In this document: one piece after another, positions 1 through 5,918 of the stretch
How positions within the stretch are numbered: position 1 is the first letter of the stretch
Layout: each line of letters begins with the position of its first letter
From: Caryophanales bacterium UBA6769
Lineage (GTDB): Bacteria > Bacillota > Bacilli > Bacillales > UBA6769
Assembly: GCA_002453275.1 (NCBI GenBank)
Contig: DKGN01000060.1
Span: 1-6,306, forward strand
Length of the DNA: 6,306 nt
Direction of reading: 5' to 3'
Translations under genes and position numbers: made by a program
The notes under the pieces: model-generated
Seen by the model: the letters and a program-made list of their open reading frames with translations, nothing else
Database searches by the model: none
What the model was told of the DNA's origin: nothing

Positions 1-1517
1 ACGTTGTGTACACAAATCATATTCCCTGCTGCTCCACCAATCGCCTGAAGAGCAACCATCCATGATCCGTCTGCACCGATACGGTCAGCGACTCCGAATT
101 GGAAGTAAGAGAACATCATATTACTGACTGTGTTCGAACCTGCTACGAAGGCTCCTAGTCCACCGATGAATGGTGCAAAGATCGGATAGACAGTACCTGC
201 AAGACCTGCAACACCATCTGCTAAAGCAATCGGCATTTGCTCATAGCCTGCTGCTCCACCACCACTATTGATAAACACCTGCACCATTGGAACGGTGAAC
301 ACGAGCGCCGTTGACGCGCCAATCATCGTCTTTCCAGATTCCTTCCACGCACGTCCGTAATCCGTTGAGTTCATGTTGTGCACGAAGAACGTAATGAGAG
401 ATACGACGATAAAAATAAAGCCTGGTGAATATAAAATTTCCCAAGTTGATGAAATCTCTGTACCAAAAATATTTGGAAGTGAGATTTTAACATCGCGAAT
501 GGCTGTTTGTAATGGCTCAATTAGTCTTGTTGCTAATAAGAGTAACGCAACAAAGATATACGGTGACCATGCTTTTACCATGCTGATTTTCCCAGCGTGA
601 AGGTCATTATTTTTAATTTCAATGCGGCCAGTCCACGTTGGATCCCAACGATCTTTCGGTTCAAAATCCCAAATCTCGTCTTCCTTCGGCATAAGAAATC
701 CTTTTTTCGCCGCTGGAATCACAATCGCTAGTCCTAGCAGTCCACCGATCATTGACGGGAATTCAGGTCCGAGTAAGAAAGCAACAATGACGTATGGGAT
801 TGTCATCGCAAGTGATGCAAAAATTGCGAATTTCCATACTTTTAACCCTTCACTAAATGATTTGTTTTTTCCAAAAAATCTTGTTAAAAATATGACTACG
901 AGTAATGGTACAAAGAGTCCAGCAACCGCATGAAGTGACGCCACTTTCGTTGCTGTAACGAATACAAACTCGTCAACGTTAGCAAGTTCAGCTGCCCCCA
1001 TTCCAGGACCAACTCCACCAATCATTGGTGTACCAACAGCCCCGAACGATACAGGTGTACTTTGAATAATCATACCTGAGACAACAGCTGCCATTGCCGG
1101 AAACCCAAGACCGACTAGTAATGGTACTGCTACAGCTGCAGGTGTACCGAATCCGGAAGCCCCTTCAATAAAGGAACCGAATAACCATGCAATAATAATC
1201 GCTTGAATCCTGCGGTCCGGTGTAATATCAGTAAACCCACGACGAATCGTATGAAGACCACCACTCTCTTGAAGTGTATTCAAAAGTAAAACAGCACCGA
1301 AAATAATAAATAAGAGCGTAATTGCAGTGACAAGTCCATGCACAGAAGCAGCAGCTACTTGAGCACCTTCAACCTTCCAGACAAACAATGCGAGTAGGAC
1401 AGCCACGATGTAAGACAACGGCATCGCTCGGCTTGCTGGCCAACGTAACCAAACGAGGAAAATACCAACGACTACGATTGGCAGAACAGCTAAAATTGCC
1501 AATGTTCCAGTTCCCAT
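1..1517 (-). CDS. lctP: L-lactate permease family transporter (LctP/GlcA type), C-terminus cut by the window edge
   Basis: Integral membrane carrier of the lactate permease family, which imports lactate or glycolate across the cytoplasmic membrane, probably with protons. The open frame starts at ATG 1517-1515 and stays open to base 1, giving 505 codons. Family members are usually about 540-560 residues, so roughly the last 50-60 are missing. The protein is almost entirely hydrophobic, with about a dozen likely membrane segments in the visible part. The family signature GASGFGTP lies at residues 119-126, followed by PLLVGLGFPAM; a second conserved loop reads GGLGAFVAGSNTVSN near residue 450. 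The N-terminus begins MGTGTLAILAVLPIVVV, shorter than in E. coli LldP, which is remembered as having about 20 more residues before the signature. The start is supported by a strong ribosome site (AAGGGGGAAG, about 1523-1532). It lies 116 bp downstream of glcF on the same strand, so glycolate or lactate is the likely substrate. The family call is firm; the substrate is inferred from context. Confidence 0.93.
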   Translation of the reverse strand, partial: MGTGTLAILAVLPIVVVGIFLVWLRWPASRAMPLSYIVAVLLALFVWKVEGAQVAAASVHGLVTAITLLFIIFGAVLLLNTLQESGGLHTIRRGFTDITPDRRIQAIIIAWLFGSFIEGASGFGTPAAVAVPLLVGLGFPAMAAVVSGMIIQSTPVSFGAVGTPMIGGVGPGMGAAELANVDEFVFVTATKVASLHAVAGLFVPLLVVIFLTRFFGKNKSFSEGLKVWKFAIFASLAMTIPYVIVAFLLGPEFPSMIGGLLGLAIVIPAAKKGFLMPKEDEIWDFEPKDRWDPTWTGRIEIKNNDLHAGKISMVKAWSPYIFVALLLLATRLIEPLQTAIRDVKISLPNIFGTEISSTWEILYSPGFIFIVVSLITFFVHNMNSTDYGRAWKESGKTMIGASTALVFTVPMVQVFINSGGGAAGYEQMPIALADGVAGLAGTVYPIFAPFIGGLGAFVAGSNTVSNMMFSYFQFGVADRIGADGSWMVALQAIGGAAGNMICVHN

Positions 1518-1633
1518 CAAACTTCCCCCTTTAATATTTTTTAAATTGATCTTTTACAACAGTTTAAATAAGGAAAAATACCTCCCCCTTTCAATTCGAT
1601 AATAGTAATGACTAATAATTAGCAATCTTGCAA
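1518..1633 (-). other. glcF-permease intergenic gap with a duplicated purine tract and no clear terminator
   Basis: This AT-rich gap separates the glcF stop from the permease start. Read on the minus strand it holds the permease ribosome site AAGGGGGAAG (about 1523-1532) and, about 57 bp upstream, a second tract AAAGGGGGAGGT (about 1580-1591). The second tract has no ATG, GTG or TTG at a usable distance, so it does not appear to serve a gene. I see no GC-rich hairpin followed by a T run; the only small dyad, CTAATTATTAG, has a one-base centre and cannot fold. A weak promoter-like pair (TTGCTA at 1620-1625 and TATTAT at 1599-1604, spacing 15) is present but unconvincing. The permease is therefore most simply read as cotranscribed with glcDF. 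Confidence 0.5.
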
Positions 1634-2950
1634 TTATTTATATTCAACTGCTTCGAGTAATAGGTCCGCAATATGGACAACTCGAATCGAATCACTTAAT
1701 CCTTCTCGCTCTATACCATGCTTCATCTGTAGTAAGCATCCAGGATTGGCCGTTACAATTGTTGTTGGTTGGACAGCCTTCACATTTTCCATTTTATGAT
1801 CGAGAATTTGTTCTGACATTTCTGGCTCTACAATATTATAAATACCAGCCGAACCACAGCAACGATCAGCATGGTGCATTTCTTCGTATGAAGCACCTTT
1901 AATGGCTTTCATTAAACGACGCGGTTCTTGCTCTACCCGCATTACATTTCTTAAATGACAAGAATCTTGATACGTGATCGTCTGCTCTGGTAAGACCATT
2001 TTTGTCTGATCAAATCCGAGATCGACGAGTAACGTTGATAAATCACGAAGCTTATTGGAAAATCGCTTAGCTTTCTCTTTCCATAGCGGCTCTTCCTTAA
2101 ATAAATAATCATAATCATGGAGAAAACCACTACAGCCTCCAGCATTCGTTACAATCGCGTCCACACCCAGTTGTTCAAACGCCTCAATGTTTCGTTTTGC
2201 GAGTGTTCGTGCTTGCTCCTTCTCTCCGCTATGGCCATGGAGTGCGCCACAACATGCTTGATTATCAGGAATAACAATTTCACAACCTGCTAACTGAAGC
2301 AATTGCATCGTAGCGTTATTCGTCTCTAAAAACATCGTATCCATTAAGCACCCTGAAAAAAACGCAACCTTTAATTTAGTCATTCCTTTTGCTGCCAAGT
2401 GCGTTGGCCGCTTCTTCATCTGGTTGTATGGAGGAACGCTCGGGAGTACCTTTTCCATGCTCCGTAAATGGGTTGGTAATACTTTAGATAAGCCTGTTTT
2501 ATGCACCACTTTTTGTATTCCAGAACGTTGATAAAACGAAAGCAAACCCATCATTTTCTTAACTCGATTTTGATGTGGAAAAAACTGCCGAAATGTTAAG
2601 TTTCTTACAATCCTAGTTGGAAGGGAATGTTTTTTATGCTTATTTACAATGTCACGTGCTTCCTCTAATAAATGGCCGTATTTCACATCTGAAGGACATA
2701 CAGGTTCACACGCCCTGCAGCCTAAGCATAGATTTAGTTGACGTTCAACATCTTCATCTGGTTCAATGAGCCCGTCGACAACACCCTTCATCAATGCAAT
2801 TCTTCCACGCGGTGACGCTGCTTCATCTTGCGTTTCAATATACGTCGGGCAATCAGGCAAACAAAACCCACAACGCATACAATTCAGTAACTGTTCTTCA
2901 TCCATCCGAAGTTGAAAGTCAGTCTGCATCTCTTTTTGTTTCGTCGTCAT
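1634..2950 (-). CDS. glcF: Glycolate oxidase/dehydrogenase iron-sulfur subunit GlcF
   Basis: Electron-transfer subunit (438 residues) of a membrane-associated glycolate dehydrogenase. It takes electrons from the FAD subunit GlcD and passes them towards the quinone pool. Two [4Fe-4S] ferredoxin motifs of the form CxxCxxCxxxCP are present at residues 24-35 (C24, C27, C30, C34) and 75-86 (C75, C78, C81, C85). Two cysteine-rich CCG domains follow: the first with C201 and C233-C234-G235, the second with C331 and C364-C365-G366. An additional GGC at 271-273 and NPGC at 402-405 also fit the family. Length is normal for Bacillus GlcF. The ATG overlaps the TGA of glcD by 4 bp (ATGA), so the two subunits are probably translationally coupled; the ribosome site inside the glcD end (GGTGA) is weak, which agrees. 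The same architecture occurs in iron-sulfur subunits of D-lactate and glycerol-3-phosphate dehydrogenases, but the pairing with GlcD favours glycolate. Confidence 0.93.
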   Translation of the reverse strand: MTTKQKEMQTDFQLRMDEEQLLNCMRCGFCLPDCPTYIETQDEAASPRGRIALMKGVVDGLIEPDEDVERQLNLCLGCRACEPVCPSDVKYGHLLEEARDIVNKHKKHSLPTRIVRNLTFRQFFPHQNRVKKMMGLLSFYQRSGIQKVVHKTGLSKVLPTHLRSMEKVLPSVPPYNQMKKRPTHLAAKGMTKLKVAFFSGCLMDTMFLETNNATMQLLQLAGCEIVIPDNQACCGALHGHSGEKEQARTLAKRNIEAFEQLGVDAIVTNAGGCSGFLHDYDYLFKEEPLWKEKAKRFSNKLRDLSTLLVDLGFDQTKMVLPEQTITYQDSCHLRNVMRVEQEPRRLMKAIKGASYEEMHHADRCCGSAGIYNIVEPEMSEQILDHKMENVKAVQPTTIVTANPGCLLQMKHGIEREGLSDSIRVVHIADLLLEAVEYK

Positions 2951-4359
2951 GATGTTGTCACCACTCTTTTGCGTGTAGCTTTTGCAAAGATTTTATTCGG
3001 ATTCATAATGTTATTTGGGTCAAAGGCATGCTTGACTTGCTTCATAATGTTGATGCCTGCAGCTCCGAGCTTCATTTCTAAATAAGGTGCTTTTACTTCC
3101 CCTACCCCATGCTCACCAGTTATCGTCCCACCTAATTCAATTGCTTTCGCGAAAATTTCTTCAAATGCTTGCTCGACCCGATTGATTTCTTCTTGCTCAC
3201 GGACATCTGTAATACACGTTGGATGCAAATTCCCATCACCTGCATGTCCAAAGGTGCATATTTTGACCTCGTACTTTTCGGCTATGTTATTAATAGCATT
3301 AACCATCGTCGCAATCTCGGAACGAGGGACTGTTGCATCTTCTAATATTGTCGTTGGCTTTAAGCGGGCTAGTGCAGACAATGCGGTCCTTCTTGCTTCT
3401 TTTAAATCGTGGGCCTCTTCCTCTGAGTTAGCAACTTGTACTTCAATTGCTTGTTCTTGCTTGCAAATTTCGGCGATTTTCTCTATATCTCGATCTACAA
3501 CTTCTGGAGGGCCATCTTGTTCTACTAGCAAAACAGCTTGAACATCTGTCGGTAAACCAATTTTTGCAAAGTCTTCTACAACTTGAAGTGTTGGCTGGTC
3601 AAGAAATTCTAACGTTGTCGGGATAATTTTATTGGCAATAATGGTGGATACAGTTCGCGCTGCTGCTTCTAAGCTTTCATATTGTGCAAGCATTGTTTTC
3701 GTCGTTTCGGGCATTGGAATAAGCTTTAGTGTCGCTTCCGTTATAATCCCTAGCGTGCCTTCTGAACCGACAAATAGTCTAGTTAAATCATACCCCGCAA
3801 CGTCCTTCGTCAACTTGCCACCAGTTCTAATAACTTCACCGTTCGGCAGTACGACTTCTAACCCTAATACATAGTCTCGAGTCACACCATACTTGAGTCC
3901 ACGTAGCCCTCCGGAATTTTCATTAATATTGCCACCGATTGTCGAAATTTTCATTGAGCTAGGATCAGGAGGATAAAACAATCCTTTTTCTTCAACTTGC
4001 TGTATCATCGTTTGCGTGATTAATCCCGGTTGTACTGTAACAGTCAAGTTAGACTCATCTATCTCTAAAAGTTTATTCATACGGTTAAATAGTAAAACAA
4101 TACCCCCTTCAGTTGGACAAGTACCTGCAGCTAAATTTGTACCTGACCCACGGGGAACGATTGGAATTCGAAATTCATTACATAGTGTCACTATATGACT
4201 TATTTGGTCTGCATTCTTTGGAGATACGACTGCATCTGGTAAAGATTGAAATTGCGGTGTCGCATCATAGGAGTGAACTAATAAACTTGCTTTCGAGTCT
4301 TGATAATGTTCTCGTCCGACAATATTTATTAGTTTTTCCTTTACTTCATTCGTAAGCAT
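2947..4359 (-). CDS. glcD: Glycolate oxidase/dehydrogenase FAD-binding subunit GlcD
   Basis: Catalytic FAD subunit that oxidises glycolate (or D-lactate) to glyoxylate (or pyruvate). With the start at ATG 4359 the protein is 470 residues, the usual GlcD size. An N-terminal PCMH-type FAD-binding domain spans about residues 35-215, with PRGSGTN at 69-75, YPPDPSS at 129-135 and TIGGNINENSGG at 140-151, then KDVAGYDLTRLFVGSEGTLG. The C-terminal FAD-oxidase domain carries HAGDGN at 372-377 and GEHGVGE at 415-421, both typical of the GlcD/D-LDH family. Longer in-frame starts exist (GTG 4368, ATG 4365), but the ribosome site AGGTGA (4365-4370) sits 5 bases before ATG 4359 and would overlap or abut the others. 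It overlaps glcF by 4 bp and follows the regulator gene. No GlcE-like subunit is present, as in the two-subunit Bacillus type. D-lactate dehydrogenase is the main alternative. Confidence 0.93.
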   Translation of the reverse strand: MLTNEVKEKLINIVGREHYQDSKASLLVHSYDATPQFQSLPDAVVSPKNADQISHIVTLCNEFRIPIVPRGSGTNLAAGTCPTEGGIVLLFNRMNKLLEIDESNLTVTVQPGLITQTMIQQVEEKGLFYPPDPSSMKISTIGGNINENSGGLRGLKYGVTRDYVLGLEVVLPNGEVIRTGGKLTKDVAGYDLTRLFVGSEGTLGIITEATLKLIPMPETTKTMLAQYESLEAAARTVSTIIANKIIPTTLEFLDQPTLQVVEDFAKIGLPTDVQAVLLVEQDGPPEVVDRDIEKIAEICKQEQAIEVQVANSEEEAHDLKEARRTALSALARLKPTTILEDATVPRSEIATMVNAINNIAEKYEVKICTFGHAGDGNLHPTCITDVREQEEINRVEQAFEEIFAKAIELGGTITGEHGVGEVKAPYLEMKLGAAGINIMKQVKHAFDPNNIMNPNKIFAKATRKRVVTTS

Positions 4360-4363
4360 GTTC

Positions 4364-4370
4364 ATCACCT
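4364..4370 (-). promoter_or_regulatory. Ribosome binding site deciding the glcD start
   Basis: Minus-strand AGGTGAT lies just before GAAC-ATG, placing the core AGGTGA 5 bases from ATG 4359-4357. The upstream in-frame GTG (4368) and ATG (4365) fall inside this site and have no other purine tract in front, so the shorter start is preferred. Confidence 0.7.
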
Positions 4371-4377
4371 ATGATCG

Positions 4378-4406
4378 AGTATAAAGAAAGTGATGGTCTG
4401 CTTAAA
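4378..4406 (-). promoter_or_regulatory. Possible glcDF promoter with a weak -35
   Basis: On the minus strand TATACT (4378-4383) could be a -10 element, with TTTAAG (4401-4406) 17 bases upstream matching the -35 consensus at only 3 of 6 positions. Transcription would start near 4371, just ahead of the glcD ribosome site, leaving a very short leader. A poor -35 with a palindrome directly upstream is what an activator-dependent promoter looks like. This is tentative; read-through from the cdaR promoter could serve instead. Confidence 0.35.
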
Positions 4407-4407
4407 A

Positions 4408-4421
4408 TGTGTGATCACACA
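4408..4421. promoter_or_regulatory. Perfect 14-bp palindrome, candidate operator between cdaR and glcD
   Basis: TGTGTGATCACACA reads the same on both strands and is centred between 4414 and 4415. It begins 3 bp after the cdaR stop codon. It has no loop bases, so it is a better candidate for a dimeric protein-binding site than for an RNA hairpin. It lies about 43 bp upstream of the predicted glcD transcription start, immediately beyond the -35, a usual place for an activator. The neighbouring CdaR-type regulator is the obvious candidate ligand, by inference only. Confidence 0.5.
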
Positions 4422-4424
4422 AAG

Positions 4425-4438
4425 TTATAACGCTTTCA
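4425..4438 (-). promoter_or_regulatory. cre-like site (CcpA catabolite repression) upstream of glcD
   Basis: Minus-strand TGAAAGCGTTATAA matches the Bacillus cre core TGNNARCGNWWWCA at all positions but one (A instead of C at position 13). It overlaps the last codons and the stop of cdaR and lies 3 bp from the 14-bp palindrome. CcpA bound here could repress or block transcription into glcDF and the permease when preferred sugars are available, which is usual for carboxylic acid catabolic operons. The match is by eye. Confidence 0.5.
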
Positions 4439-5570
4439 CCTGCTCAAAATTTGGATGTTTATCCAAAAACAACACAGCTAAATAAAGCGTAACAAGATCT
4501 TTGAACTGTTTCGGGCTTAGCGATGTGATATCTTCAATGCGCTTTAACCGATAGTGAAGCGTATTAATATGAATATGAAGGCGTTCTGCTGATTGCTTCA
4601 ACGAACTGTTACACTCGATATAAACTTTCAACGTTTCAATGAGTTCTTCCTCTGCTAACAAAGGACCGAGTGTTCTTTTCAAAAATTGTTCACGTGTTTC
4701 TTCAGTAATGTCTTGTAAACACATTTCAAAGCGTAAGTCAGATTCAAATACGATCGAATTCGTTTCCATAGCAACATCTAAGGCACTTTTTGCTTGCTCA
4801 TATGATAGATAGACCCCATCTGAAGGCACTGGGTCTCCAACACCGACCGCAATTTCAAAGTTAAAGTTTTTATAAATTAGTTTTTGTAACTGTTGCAGTG
4901 CATAAAGTGTTCGCGCATGTTGGCCTTGCGAGTTCTCCTCTTGCAAAAGTACGAATCGATTACTTCCCCAACGTACTAGAATGTCATTTTCTTTTAACTG
5001 ATCGAGAAAGCGTTGCATGAGCCACCATAAATTCGGTTGTACAGATTGCTGTACTTCCTCGCCTTCAACTTTAATAAGAATACAACGTCGATTTACATTA
5101 AGCTTGACCCCTAATATTTCGCCACGTTGCTTCATCATTGGGGACCACTTCCGCATTTTTAACCAGTCAAGGACGAACGATTCTAATGAGCGTTCACGCC
5201 AATCCATTTGCTCACGGATGTAATTTTCTTGGATGAGAAGCTCTGTCATTCTACGTAATAATTCTCCGTGAGGAGAGACTTCCTTTGGAATTCCGGTAAT
5301 ACCTATGACGCCAATTACGTCATTGTTCACTTTAATCGGCATGCTAACCCCTGCTTTAACGCCTCTTAGTTTATTTACATCTTCGTTTTTAATTTCAAGT
5401 TTCTTGCCTGACTGCACAACAAGGTAAGCACCTTCATGGAAATTATCGACACGCGTTGGATCAGTACTCGCCATAATAATGCCATCCACACCAACAACAA
5501 TTACGTTTTCTTGGAGAACCTGTTGCACCTCTGCAATAATTTTTTTTGCTAAGTTTGATGACAACTTCAT
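4425..5570 (-). CDS. CdaR/PucR-family transcriptional regulator of the glycolate cluster
   Basis: Cytoplasmic DNA-binding regulator, 381 residues. The N-terminus (about 1-132, beginning MKLSSNLAKKIIAEVQ and containing GVDGIIMASTDPTRV and VIGVIGITG) is the putative sugar-diacid recognition domain of the CdaR family. A middle GGDEF-like region follows (about 140-290). The C-terminus is a PucR-type helix-turn-helix, about 312-370, with SLKQSAERLHIHINTLHYRL around 323-342. CdaR of E. coli responds to glucarate, galactarate or glycerate; here the linked glcDF and permease genes suggest glycolate or a similar hydroxy acid. Bacillus subtilis has a comparable regulator, YsfB, next to its glcDF (ysfCD) genes. 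A strong ribosome site GAGGAGGTGA (about 5575-5584) supports ATG 5570. The gene is first in the minus-strand cluster and has its own sigma-A-like promoter. Family assignment is firm; the effector is inferred. Confidence 0.9.
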   Translation of the reverse strand: MKLSSNLAKKIIAEVQQVLQENVIVVGVDGIIMASTDPTRVDNFHEGAYLVVQSGKKLEIKNEDVNKLRGVKAGVSMPIKVNNDVIGVIGITGIPKEVSPHGELLRRMTELLIQENYIREQMDWRERSLESFVLDWLKMRKWSPMMKQRGEILGVKLNVNRRCILIKVEGEEVQQSVQPNLWWLMQRFLDQLKENDILVRWGSNRFVLLQEENSQGQHARTLYALQQLQKLIYKNFNFEIAVGVGDPVPSDGVYLSYEQAKSALDVAMETNSIVFESDLRFEMCLQDITEETREQFLKRTLGPLLAEEELIETLKVYIECNSSLKQSAERLHIHINTLHYRLKRIEDITSLSPKQFKDLVTLYLAVLFLDKHPNFEQVKAL

Positions 5571-5655
5571 CGCTTCACCTCCTCATTATTAAGTATATCC
5601 TTATAACTATCATCGATTTATGTTTGCTTAAAAATAACCATTAAGAAACAAAGAC

Positions 5656-5677
5656 ATAAGATTGTCCAAGATCTTAT
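5656..5677. promoter_or_regulatory. Inverted repeat over the cdaR -10 and transcription start, candidate operator
   Basis: ATAAGAT (5656-5662) and ATCTTAT (5671-5677) form a perfect 7-bp inverted repeat with an 8-bp spacer. The right arm contains the predicted -10 of the cdaR promoter, and the predicted start (about 5664) lies in the spacer, so a protein bound here would block transcription. A nested 8-bp palindrome AAGATCTT (5668-5675) shares a GATC centre with the palindrome before glcD. Autoregulation by the CdaR-like protein is possible but unproven. Confidence 0.4.
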
Positions 5678-5699
5678 AGAGTTTTCACAAAATTGTCAA
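5671..5699 (-). promoter_or_regulatory. Sigma-A-like promoter of cdaR
   Basis: On the minus strand a consensus -35 TTGACA (5694-5699) is followed after 17 bases by TAAGAT (5671-5676) as -10. An overlapping TATAAG with 15-base spacing is an alternative -10. Transcription would begin near 5664, giving a leader of about 94 bases before the cdaR ATG. Confidence 0.65.
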
Positions 5700-5846
5700 C
5701 TTTATTTTAACAATAAATGCATAAAAAATGTTATTAGTCCAAAGCAATTTAACAGCATTATTTAAAAACCGTTCGAATATCTTGACCAACTCCCGCATAC
5801 AATTAAAGGATATTATTATCTAAAATTTATTTTCAAATTAAATTAA

Positions 5847-5875
5847 TTGCCTATTTATATAGATTGCTATATAAT
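5847..5875 (+). promoter_or_regulatory. Sigma-A-like promoter of katA
   Basis: TTGCCT (5847-5852), matching the -35 consensus at 4 of 6 positions, is followed after 17 bases by a perfect -10, TATAAT (5870-5875). Transcription would begin near 5882, about 37 bases before the catalase ATG. The -10 overlaps the PerR-like box. Confidence 0.65.
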
Positions 5876-5886
5876 AATTATTATAA
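5872..5886. promoter_or_regulatory. PerR-box-like operator of katA
   Basis: TAATAATTATTATAA matches the PerR consensus TTATAATNATTATAA at 13 of the 14 defined positions. It covers the last four bases of the -10 and the predicted transcription start, an arrangement that gives repression until peroxide inactivates PerR. In Bacillus subtilis katA is a classical PerR target. Because the sequence is AT-only, a chance match is a real concern, but its position on the promoter of a catalase gene makes it credible. Fur, which binds a related box, is the alternative. Confidence 0.7.
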
Positions 5887-5918
5887 ATAGTTGTTTATTA
5901 TATATGGGGGTGCTTTAC

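Larger units (their letters stand above)
5571..5918. other. Divergent cdaR-katA intergenic region
   Basis: This 348-bp AT-rich region separates the two divergent transcription units. Its left third holds the cdaR ribosome site, leader and promoter; its right 70 bp hold the katA promoter, PerR-like box and ribosome site. Between about 5700 and 5846 I see no open frame of note, no tRNA or other recognisable RNA and no strong hairpin; only short 5-bp dyads such as TGTTA/TAACA near 5729-5754 occur. Confidence 0.7.

Noticed and set aside
373..933. Two plus-strand open frames (373-600 and 622-933) opposite the permease
   Set aside because: They lie antisense to an open, family-recognised permease frame, have low-complexity composition and lack ribosome sites.
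1525..1559. Promoter-like pair TTGTAA (1554-1559) and TATTAA (1531-1536), spacing 17, ahead of the permease
   Set aside because: Transcription would begin inside the ribosome site at about 1524, leaving the permease without a complete Shine-Dalgarno sequence.
1611..1621. CTAATTATTAG after glcF as a terminator hairpin
   Set aside because: The arms are AT-rich with a one-base centre and there is no adjacent T run on the minus strand; it cannot form a stable stem-loop.
3182..4355. Several plus-strand open frames of 60-119 residues opposite glcD
   Set aside because: All are antisense shadows of glcD, which has full-length, well-conserved FAD-subunit motifs; no ribosome sites or recognisable domains.
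1634..5570. A functional link between GlcDF and the catalase, as in peroxide-producing plant glycolate oxidase
   Set aside because: GlcDF is an FAD/Fe-S dehydrogenase feeding the respiratory chain and not a peroxide-forming oxidase; the catalase is divergent and carries its own PerR-like control.
5765..5785. Possible second cre or LexA-like site around GTTCGAA in the divergent intergenic region
   Set aside because: At least three mismatches to the cre core and only one half of a LexA-type site.
5782..5816. TTGACC at 5782-5787 as the -35 of a second plus-strand promoter for katA
   Set aside because: No -10 occurs at 16-18 bases; TACAAT and TATTAT lie 10 and 23 bases away.
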